5,180 bases of DNA, taken from positions 1 through 5,180 of the forward strand of contig JAAXUU010000128.1 in the NCBI GenBank assembly GCA_013335845.1, given 5' to 3'. Positions 1 to 5,180 of the stretch are shown one piece after another. Position 1 is the stretch's first letter, and the number at the start of each line of letters is the position of its first letter. The position numbers and the translations under genes were made by a program. Under the pieces are notes generated by a model. That model did not search any database. It worked only from the letters and a program-made list of their open reading frames with translations, and was not told where the DNA came from. Origin of the DNA: Actinomycetota bacterium (GTDB lineage: Bacteria > Actinomycetota > Coriobacteriia > Coriobacteriales > RUG844).

Positions 1-1285
1 TGCGAAAACCGTAAGCAAGGACTACACAGAGTAGACCGACTGCGCACAGGATGATACCACCAGCCAGTGCGGGAACGAAACCTCCTGTGATGTCATAGCT
101 CATGCCCACGAACACAGAGGCGAACGCGCCGAAAACACCCATTCCCACACGTATCCAAGCGTTTAGTTGTACGAAATCTTTGCCACCGAAAACCTGCCTC
201 ACCAGCAAAGGGGCACTTATCGCCACGAGTGAATCCTGGATACCGAAAATGAATACGAAAGCGAAAAGCAACCATGGCTCTCTGAAGAGGATGATTCCGA
301 TTATGGCGATGACGATCACGATGAACTGTATATAGACCGTCAGTTTGACGCCGATCTTATCGTTGAGGACACCGACGACCAACTTCATGAAGAAACTGCC
401 TAATTGGAGCGAGGATACGAGCAGCGCGGCTGAAGATGTTGCAAGGCCGAATGAGATTCCCAACCCGGGCATGTGGGCATCGTAGCCCGAACCCACGAGT
501 GCTGCGATTCCCATGGCGATGAAGAGCATTATGAACGAACCGGTTCTAAGTGCTTTTTTGTAGGGGACACCGGTGGTCATATCGTCGAAGACGGCTTCGC
601 CATCACTCTTCGTCTTATCGATTCCCATATGTGCCGGAACTTCGGTGCCATAGCCGTACGCGTGGATCCCGACATCGGAAGGCCTTAATCGGAATACGAA
701 GAGGGTCCAAGGGAGTACCAAAACAGCGACGATACCCGCTTGTACGAAATATGCCATCCGCCAACCGTATTGAGTGATGATCGATTGGAAAAAAGGCGCG
801 AAGCCTGCTGCGGCCAGGGCTGCTACGCAGCTTGCGATACCCATAGCAAGGCCGGCGCGTTTGCTGAACCACTCGCTGATCATCGAAGAATAGGGAAGCA
901 TGAACACGCACGCTCCGAACGACCCGTATATGGCCCCGGAGAGGATGAACTGCCACAACTCGGTGTACGTTCCCATAAAAGCAGAGGCCGCCACTACGGC
1001 AAGAGTGCAAATCGTCATGACGACCCGGATGCTATATTTTTGGATTATCTTCCCGGCGATCGGGAGACAGAAGATAGTTGCGATATTGTAGGCGGTCACC
1101 CATAAGGAGAATTGCGAACGAGCGAAACCGAGTTCATCGCAGACCGGTACGTAAAAGACTCCTTGACTGATTAGAATTGCTCCAAGAGCACCGGCTTGCA
1201 GGAAGCAACAACCAATAAGGATAATCCACGCACGGTGAAACTTGAATGTACCGATGGAGATGTGTTCACTCTGAGCTGACTTCAC
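1..1285 (-). CDS. MFS permease, OFA/MCT-like (partial, 3' end outside window)
   Basis: This is a secondary transporter of the inner membrane, probably moving a small organic anion; the substrate cannot be read from the sequence. The minus-strand frame is open for 428 codons from a GTG start and leaves the window without a stop. It shows twelve hydrophobic segments, six before and six after a hydrophilic linker at about residues 200-247. The linker begins RPSDVGIHAYG, close to the RP-x-D-x-G-x-x-x-x-G signature after helix 6 in oxalate/formate- and monocarboxylate-like MFS proteins. The loop 8-9 motif (G305, D309, K310, G312) is well kept, while the loop 2-3 copy (GKIIQKYSIR, from G78) lacks the usual Asp. 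Typical family length is 400-440 residues, so only a few C-terminal residues are missing. The GTG start is chosen because AAGGAG lies six bases upstream. The gene is divergent from the membrane-protein gene at 1674. The family call is firm; the substrate is unknown. Confidence 0.92.
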   Translation of the reverse strand, partial: MKSAQSEHISIGTFKFHRAWIILIGCCFLQAGALGAILISQGVFYVPVCDELGFARSQFSLWVTAYNIATIFCLPIAGKIIQKYSIRVVMTICTLAVVAASAFMGTYTELWQFILSGAIYGSFGACVFMLPYSSMISEWFSKRAGLAMGIASCVAALAAAGFAPFFQSIITQYGWRMAYFVQAGIVAVLVLPWTLFVFRLRPSDVGIHAYGYGTEVPAHMGIDKTKSDGEAVFDDMTTGVPYKKALRTGSFIMLFIAMGIAALVGSGYDAHMPGLGISFGLATSSAALLVSSLQLGSFFMKLVVGVLNDKIGVKLTVYIQFIVIVIAIIGIILFREPWLLFAFVFIFGIQDSLVAISAPLLVRQVFGGKDFVQLNAWIRVGMGVFGAFASVFVGMSYDITGGFVPALAGGIILCAVGLLCVVLAYGFR

Positions 1286-1291
1286 TGAGAA

Positions 1292-1297
1292 CTCCTT
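1292..1297 (-). promoter_or_regulatory. Shine-Dalgarno that decides the permease start
   Basis: On the minus strand AAGGAG is followed by six bases (TTCTCA) and then GTG at 1285-1283, an ideal ribosome-binding arrangement. An in-frame ATG at 1300-1298 would place AAGGAG inside codons 2-3 and has only AT-rich sequence in front of it, so the GTG is preferred. The ATG choice would add five residues. Confidence 0.75.
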
Positions 1298-1300
1298 CAT

Positions 1301-1318
1301 ATTTAGTATTAGCTAAAT
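1301..1318. repeat. Inverted repeat, 6-bp arms with 6-base loop
   Basis: ATTTAG at 1301-1306 and CTAAAT at 1313-1318 are perfect inverted copies separated by TATTAG. The region also contains the 8-bp palindrome TTAGCTAA at 1309-1316. It lies just upstream of the permease Shine-Dalgarno, so it could be a repressor operator or a weak 5'-leader hairpin. An AT-only arm pattern of this size can arise by chance in an AT-rich leader. Confidence 0.35.
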
Positions 1319-1458
1319 AACATACTCATCATGCAAACGCCAACGTGGGTCAAGGACGAATCCACATTTGTGTGCCATCAGTATCTGCAAATCAACCCGA
1401 GAATTCCATTGGACCAGAGGGGCTATCCTCATTTTTGCGTAAGTCCTGAGTACTAATT

Positions 1459-1471
1459 CATCAAATTGATG
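1459..1471. promoter_or_regulatory. Operator-like palindrome CATCAA-A-TTGATG
   Basis: CATCAA at 1459-1464 and TTGATG at 1466-1471 are perfect inverted copies around a single base. A 13-bp dyad of this form, in the middle of a divergent promoter region and next to the TATAGTATA element, is typical of a dimeric helix-turn-helix regulator site. No regulator gene is present in the window to pair with it, so the role is inferred. Confidence 0.35.
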
Positions 1472-1659
1472 CGAGAAACGAAGGTTATAGTATAAGGGGT
1501 TACGGCTTGGAAGCATAAACTTTGGAGCTGTATATTTCCGCTTGAAAAACTGTCACGATTGTGCCGAAAATGAATAAATTGCACATCCGTCAGCAAATAC
1601 CAGCTTCTCGAAGGAACGACGAAGCGCAAGGTGTTTGAATACCGGCTTGGAACAACGTC

Positions 1660-1666
1660 AAGGGGG
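1660..1666 (+). promoter_or_regulatory. Shine-Dalgarno that decides the membrane-protein start
   Basis: AAGGGGG is followed by seven bases and then ATG at 1674. An upstream in-frame TTG at 1635 has only AAGG three bases before it and would add 13 polar residues in front of the first membrane helix, so the ATG is preferred. Confidence 0.7.
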
Positions 1667-1673
1667 TAGTGAG

Positions 1674-2570
1674 ATGGAAGGTTTCGGGATCATTTTCGTA
1701 ATTGTTTGTGAGTTACTTGCATTAGTGCTTGTGGTCGTGCTCGCGCTGTACATCTCAAAAGATTCCGAGAAGAAAAGCCGCATTGTCACGCTTTGTCTTT
1801 TGCTGGCGATTGCAGCGTTCGTATGCACCGGGGTCGTCACTCTGGCAAGAATCAACTATGTCATACCGATAGGATGGATTATCGGGATAGCTCTAGCGGT
1901 AGTTGTTGTTGTAGGCCTTTTCATATACATCGGCAAAGGCGTCAAATGGCGCATCCCCAAACTCGTTGCAACGGTGGGGGTCCTCGTTGTGGCATGTTTG
2001 ATGTTCAGCGCCCCGTATGCATTCGACGTAGGGGTGAAAACCCTGCAGCCACTCCAAGCCGATCGTGCAGGGCAAATCGCCGAGTCGAACGACTTCTTGG
2101 CTCTTCTTCCTCCGGAACAGAACATGAAGGTCATGTATGGATATCACGTAGAGCCACTTGATGATCCGGACGTTGGCTTCGAGATATATTACGAAGACTT
2201 CACATTGCAGGAGCGAAAGGGTAGTGGCGCATCAGTAGCAGAACTTGAAATGCTACTTGCGGCAGGTTCTCGGCCGATGGGTCAGGTAGCCGAGGCGATA
2301 ACATCCGGCGGGATGATAACGAAAACGATGGTGCAGGGTCAACCGGCGGTTGCAATCGAGTTCACCTTTAGCGGCGATCCTGAGAAAAGCAAGGAAAGCG
2401 GAGCGCAAAAGATCGACCATTACACAATCCTGGTATTCGAGCTTCAGGGTGTCGACGTGCGCATGACCTCATGGTCTGGGGTAACGATGCCGGACGGAAG
2501 TTTCGATCCCTTAGGTCCTTCGGTCGAAGACCTTGTCACGATCGCTGAGACTATGGTGCCGGTCGAATAG
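1674..2570 (+). CDS. Four-helix membrane protein with extracytoplasmic C-terminal domain, unknown function
   Basis: I do not recognise this 298-residue protein. Four hydrophobic segments fall at about residues 4-27, 37-59, 63-87 and 96-117. The loop after helix 1 (KDSEKKSR) and the one before helix 4 (GKGVKWR) are strongly basic. By the positive-inside rule these loops are cytoplasmic, so both termini face outward. Residues 118-298 form a soluble acidic domain with alternating beta-like stretches (for example MYGYHV, FEIYYEDF, AVAIEFTF, YTILVFEL) and a closing helix (SVEDLVTIAETM). That layout recalls small ligand-binding or sensor domains of surface proteins, though no catalytic motif or cysteine pair is visible. 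There is no cleavable signal peptide or lipobox. The next gene starts 76 bases downstream on the same strand without an evident terminator, so co-transcription is possible. The reading frame is secure; the function is unknown. Confidence 0.82.
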   Translation: MEGFGIIFVIVCELLALVLVVVLALYISKDSEKKSRIVTLCLLLAIAAFVCTGVVTLARINYVIPIGWIIGIALAVVVVVGLFIYIGKGVKWRIPKLVATVGVLVVACLMFSAPYAFDVGVKTLQPLQADRAGQIAESNDFLALLPPEQNMKVMYGYHVEPLDDPDVGFEIYYEDFTLQERKGSGASVAELEMLLAAGSRPMGQVAEAITSGGMITKTMVQGQPAVAIEFTFSGDPEKSKESGAQKIDHYTILVFELQGVDVRMTSWSGVTMPDGSFDPLGPSVEDLVTIAETMVPVE

Positions 2571-2631
2571 AACGCTCACCTAGGTCTCGAATAGGTTATT
2601 GCTCGAGCTACCTGTGGAAGAGCTGCCTGCG

Positions 2632-2638
2632 AAAGGAG
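2632..2638 (+). promoter_or_regulatory. Shine-Dalgarno that decides the phosphoribosyltransferase start
   Basis: AAAGGAG is followed by eight bases and then tandem ATG codons at 2647 and 2650. The frame stays open back to a TTG at 2599, which would add 16 residues that do not match the family's usual N-terminus (F-x-DR-x-DAG-x-x-LA), and that TTG has no ribosome-binding site. The first ATG has the better spacing. Confidence 0.75.
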
Positions 2639-2646
2639 TGACAACG

Positions 2647-3282
2647 ATGATGTTTGTGGATAGGAAAGATGCCGGCATCAAGCTTGCACGAGCCCTCTCG
2701 AAGTACAAGCTCGATGACGTAGTCGTTTTGGCATTGCCGCGGGGAGGGGTTGTTCTCGGTGCGGAAATCGCGAAGGAACTGAACGCGCCTCTCGATCTGA
2801 TGATCACGAAGAAAATCGGTCATCCATCCAACCCTGAATATGCTATCTGTGCCATAGCGGAGGAGGGGTCTCCGGTTTGCAATTCCGCTGAAGTCGCGTT
2901 TGCAGACTCAAGATGGCTCGATGATGAGACGAACCGGGTTCGAGCTGAAATCAAACGTCGCAGGGAAACATATCTGGGAAATCGAGAGCCGCAATCGATT
3001 GAAGGGAAAACCGCGATTATCGTCGATGACGGTATCGCGACGGGACTGACGATGTTTGCTGCAATCGGTGAGGTGAAACGTCGGAATCCCAAGAAAGTGG
3101 TTGTGGCTATTCCGGTGACTCCTGCAGATACAGCGCGAAGATTGAAGGCGGCCGTGGATGATTTGGTCTCGCTTGAAATCGACCCCTTGTATCTTGGCGC
3201 GGTCGGTGCTTACTACGAGGATTTCCGACAGGTGGAAGATGACGAGGTGATTTCACTTCTCGATTCTGTCGCGACACGATAA
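2647..3282 (+). CDS. Predicted phosphoribosyltransferase, COG1926 type
   Basis: This 211-residue protein has a type I phosphoribosyltransferase fold, a cytoplasmic domain that normally handles PRPP or a related ribose 5-phosphate donor. The N-terminus MMFVDRKDAGIKLARAL and the strand-loop VLALPRGGVVLGAEIA (about residues 27-42) are characteristic of COG1926. Next comes ITKKIGHPSNPEYAICAIAEEG (53-74 region). The PRPP-binding loop is IIVDDGIATGLTM (124-136), with the paired acids D127 and D128. The C-terminal signature is Y-x-DF-x-QV-x-D-x-EV (190-201). The accepting base or substrate of this family has not been established to my knowledge. It is followed after only 10 bases by an alpha/beta hydrolase; in other bacteria the two are fused in this order, so they probably act together. 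Length is complete for the stand-alone form. Family identity is strong; the reaction is unknown. Confidence 0.92.
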   Translation: MMFVDRKDAGIKLARALSKYKLDDVVVLALPRGGVVLGAEIAKELNAPLDLMITKKIGHPSNPEYAICAIAEEGSPVCNSAEVAFADSRWLDDETNRVRAEIKRRRETYLGNREPQSIEGKTAIIVDDGIATGLTMFAAIGEVKRRNPKKVVVAIPVTPADTARRLKAAVDDLVSLEIDPLYLGAVGAYYEDFRQVEDDEVISLLDSVATR

Positions 3283-3292
3283 GGTTGTCATT

Positions 3293-3958
3293 ATGGATAC
3301 CGATGAAAGCATCGAACGGCTCGTGAATATTCCGGACAGAGATGTAATCCTTGAAGGTGTATTGAATGTACCAAGAGGAGCGACAAGCGTCGTATTATTC
3401 GCGCATGGCAGCGGAAGCAGTCGCCACAGTCCCCGAAATAATTATGTGGCAGGCATTTTAAGGGAACACGGAATCGGGACCTTGCTTTTGGATTTACTCA
3501 CGCCCGAGGAAGACCTCGATTATGAGATGCGTTTCAATATCGATTTGCTGGCGCAGCGTTTGATCACTGCGACGAAATGGTTGCAAGAGGAAGATGAGGC
3601 ATACAACTTCGCGATAGGATACTTCGGCGCAAGTACCGGTGCGGCAGCTGCCATTCAAAGCGCCGCGGTACTTGGGGACCAAATCGGTGCCATCGTCTCA
3701 AGAGGTGGACGCCCAGATATGGCAGAACCCTATCTGGGTAAGGTGGAGGCTCCTACTCTCCTCATCGTAGGTGGCTATGATGGTGTGGTCATTGAAATGA
3801 ACCGGTCGGCTTATGAGAGGCTGAAGGGCGTCAAACAACTCGAGATAATCCCCGGTGCTACCCATCTTTTCGAGGAGCCCGGCACCTTGGAACGCGTAGC
3901 AGAGTTAGCAGCTAGGTGGTTTGAGAAGCACCTGAACGCGCAGCAACCATTACGGTGA
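3293..3958 (+). CDS. Alpha/beta hydrolase, dienelactone-hydrolase-like
   Basis: This 221-residue protein is a complete small cytoplasmic alpha/beta hydrolase with no signal peptide. The oxyanion-loop segment FAHGSGSSRHSPRN (37-50) follows the first core strands. The nucleophile elbow is G112-A-S114-T-G116. The likely acid is D163 in GGYDGVV, and the catalytic histidine is H191 in GATHLFEEPG. All three triad residues are in the usual order and spacing. Classical dienelactone hydrolase uses Cys as nucleophile, whereas this group has Ser, so a true dienelactone substrate is unlikely. The ATG at 3293 has only AAGG, overlapping the upstream stop, as a ribosome-binding site, which suggests translational coupling to the phosphoribosyltransferase 10 bases before it. 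In other bacteria the two domains occur as one polypeptide. RtcB follows after 28 bases. Esterase or hydrolase activity is inferred; the substrate is unknown. Confidence 0.9.
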   Translation: MDTDESIERLVNIPDRDVILEGVLNVPRGATSVVLFAHGSGSSRHSPRNNYVAGILREHGIGTLLLDLLTPEEDLDYEMRFNIDLLAQRLITATKWLQEEDEAYNFAIGYFGASTGAAAAIQSAAVLGDQIGAIVSRGGRPDMAEPYLGKVEAPTLLIVGGYDGVVIEMNRSAYERLKGVKQLEIIPGATHLFEEPGTLERVAELAARWFEKHLNAQQPLR

Positions 3959-3973
3959 GTTTGGATCAACGAT

Positions 3974-3982
3974 AGAGGTGAG
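3974..3982 (+). promoter_or_regulatory. Ribosome-binding site of rtcB
   Basis: AGAGGTGAG lies four bases before the ATG at 3987, with the GAGGTG core six bases away. It is a good match to the 16S rRNA tail and supports this ATG as the start, consistent with the family's N-terminal length. Confidence 0.7.
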
Positions 3983-3986
3983 ACTC

Positions 3987-5180
3987 ATGTTTACAATCTT
4001 CAATCCGGATGAACAGAAGTGGCCGATAAAAGTCTGGCTGGAAAATGCCGAACAAATCGGAACCGATTGCTTGCAGCAGGCGAAGAACCTATCCAACCTG
4101 CCCTTTATCCATCAATGGGTCGCCCTGATGCCGGATACCCACGAAGGATACGGCATGCCCATCGGTGGAGTCATCGCTGCGGATAATGTGATCATCCCCA
4201 ATGCTGTGGGAGTCGATATCGGTTGTGGGATGAATTTCATTCAGACGAATATTCCCGTGGAACCACTTCTGTCTATCGATACGCCTAACGGAAAACTCAC
4301 GCAGGCGATATTGAGCGATATCATGAGAAGTATTCCCACCGGCTTCGAGCACCATAAGCGTGCGCAGTCCTGCGCATCGGTGGCTGGGTTTTTGCAGAAT
4401 TTGACTTCAGAGCAGAAGAAGCGCATCCCTGAAGTGCTCTATATGAATCTCGAGGATGCTGACTTCCAGGTCGGCACCTTGGGTAGCGGCAATCATTTCA
4501 TAGAACTTCAGACGAACGACCAAGGCTTTTTGGGCATCATGGTTCATTCCGGCTCCAGGAATATCGGGAAGAAGATTTGTGACCACTTCAATGCTTTAGC
4601 CATCGAACAGAATAAAGCGGAGGGTTCGCCTGTTCCACCTGAATGGGATTTGGCCTACTTGGCAGCGGACAGTAAGCTGGGAGAAGAATATATTCTCTGG
4701 ATGAACCTGGCGCTTGATTTCGCAAAAGAAAACAGAGCTCACATGATACAGAGTGTCATAGAAAAGGTCCGCATCAACGTGGAAAAATATGCGGATATCA
4801 CTGATGTCGAATTATCCGAACCGATCAATTGCCATCACAATTATGCGGCATATGAAGAGCATTACGGTAAGAAGGTCTGGGTCCACAGAAAAGGGGCGAT
4901 ACGCGCGGGAAAAGGGGAAACGGGGATCATACCCGGAGCGATGGGCACCTATTCGTATATTGTGATAGGGAGAGGCAATCCGGAAAGCTTTTCGTCCTGC
5001 TCGCACGGGGCGGGGCGCTGTATGAGCCGTGCAGAGGCGAAACAACGATTCACTGTGCAAGATACTATCGTCGACCTCAAGACGTTGGGTGTTTTTCTCG
5101 GGAAGGAGAACCGACTCGATGTCAGCGAAGAAGCTCGTTTCGCCTACAAAGATATCGATTTCGTCATCCGGAACGAATTG
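3987..5180 (+). CDS. rtcB: RNA-splicing ligase RtcB (partial, 3' end outside window)
   Basis: RtcB is a GTP- and Mn2+-dependent RNA ligase that joins 2',3'-cyclic phosphate or 3'-phosphate RNA ends to 5'-OH ends through a histidine-GMP intermediate, in tRNA splicing or RNA repair. The frame is open for 398 codons to the window edge. The metal-binding set is complete: D77 and C80 in VGVDIGCGMN, N169/H170 in GTLGSGNHFIE, H187 in MVHSGSRNIG, and the NCHHNYA histidines (283-284). The guanylylated histidine is H340 in SCSHGAGR, followed by MSRAEAK. The C-terminal YKDIDFVI is the usual lead-in to the last strand. E. coli RtcB is about 408 residues, so roughly 20-25 residues are missing here through window truncation only. 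The N-terminal MPDTHEGYGMPIGGV form resembles the shorter bacterial RtcB group. It is third in a tight block after the hydrolase (28-base gap). An archease cofactor gene, if present, would lie outside the window. Confidence 0.97.
   Translation, partial: MFTIFNPDEQKWPIKVWLENAEQIGTDCLQQAKNLSNLPFIHQWVALMPDTHEGYGMPIGGVIAADNVIIPNAVGVDIGCGMNFIQTNIPVEPLLSIDTPNGKLTQAILSDIMRSIPTGFEHHKRAQSCASVAGFLQNLTSEQKKRIPEVLYMNLEDADFQVGTLGSGNHFIELQTNDQGFLGIMVHSGSRNIGKKICDHFNALAIEQNKAEGSPVPPEWDLAYLAADSKLGEEYILWMNLALDFAKENRAHMIQSVIEKVRINVEKYADITDVELSEPINCHHNYAAYEEHYGKKVWVHRKGAIRAGKGETGIIPGAMGTYSYIVIGRGNPESFSSCSHGAGRCMSRAEAKQRFTVQDTIVDLKTLGVFLGKENRLDVSEEARFAYKDIDFVIRNEL

Larger units (their letters stand above)
1286..1673. 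other. Divergent intergenic region with no convincing gene
   Basis: About 390 bases separate the starts of the divergent permease and membrane-protein genes. The stretch is more AT-rich than its flanks. I see two short inverted repeats (1301-1318 and 1459-1471) and both ribosome-binding sites. The near-symmetric element TATAGTATA at 1486-1494 could act as a -10 box on either strand; on the plus strand TTGATG at 1466 lies 19 bases before TATAAG at 1491, a poor match to a sigma-70 promoter. No well-spaced consensus promoter stands out. The only sizeable open frame (minus strand, 1313-1516) lacks a ribosome-binding site and resembles no protein I know. Both genes are presumably controlled from here. 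Confidence 0.6.

Noticed and set aside
615..1010. 131-codon minus-strand open frame
   Set aside because: It is an out-of-frame shadow of the MFS permease, whose own minus-strand frame is continuous through this region. The shadow is rich in Arg, His and Ser and lacks structure.
1..1285. Suspicion that the permease is a frameshifted pseudogene because no long complete frame is visible
   Set aside because: Reading the minus strand shows one uninterrupted frame from the GTG to the window edge. It only lacks its stop because of the window boundary.
1319..1353. TTGACC on the minus strand (1353-1348) as a -35 box for the permease
   Set aside because: The sequence 17 bases downstream (GATGAG) is not a -10 box, and the nearest better match (TATGTT) is 23 bases away.
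1313..1516. 67-codon open frame on the minus strand upstream of the permease, a possible leader peptide or small gene
   Set aside because: It has no ribosome-binding site before its ATG, an unremarkable composition, and no resemblance to any family I know. It lies across the likely promoter region.
1503..1652. Direct repeat CGGCTTGGAA at 1503-1512 and 1643-1652
   Set aside because: It is only ten bases, in two copies, one of them at the edge of the next gene's leader, with no further symmetry. Chance is a sufficient explanation.
2578..2596. Possible terminator hairpin ACCTA/TAGGT between the membrane protein and the phosphoribosyltransferase
   Set aside because: The stem is only five base pairs with a nine-base loop and no following T run, so it does not support termination.

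Overview
The window looks like ordinary chromosomal DNA from a bacterium of moderate GC content (about half G+C by eye). The transporter at the left edge resembles, as I recall the family, the OFA-like MFS permeases that are greatly expanded in anaerobic gut Actinobacteria of the Coriobacteriia/Eggerthellaceae. That assignment is a tentative inference. There are no RNA genes, insertion sequences, CRISPR arrays, phage genes or obvious signs of recent transfer.

Layout. (1) Positions 1-1285, minus strand: an MFS permease, intact in frame, that runs off the left edge with all twelve expected membrane segments present. (2) Positions 1286-1673: a divergent intergenic region holding the 5' signals of both flanking genes and two operator-like inverted repeats, but no convincing gene. 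(3) Positions 1674-2570, plus strand: a four-helix membrane protein with an outward-facing C-terminal domain of unknown function. (4) Positions 2647-5180, plus strand: a tight three-gene block made of a COG1926-type phosphoribosyltransferase, a small serine alpha/beta hydrolase of the dienelactone-hydrolase-like group, and the RNA ligase RtcB, which runs off the right edge. Gaps inside the block are 10 and 28 bases, so it is probably one operon. The membrane protein lies 76 bases upstream on the same strand with no clear terminator between, so it may be co-transcribed.

How the genes may work together. RtcB joins 2',3'-cyclic phosphate or 3'-phosphate RNA ends to 5'-OH ends and is the only gene here with a firm biochemical function. 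The phosphoribosyltransferase and hydrolase exist elsewhere as two domains of one polypeptide, in the same order. Their adjacency here suggests a linked pair of steps, possibly in nucleotide or RNA-end metabolism under stress. Their substrates are unknown. This conserved but poorly understood trio is the most interesting content of the window. The permease is probably unrelated and shares only the divergent promoter region.
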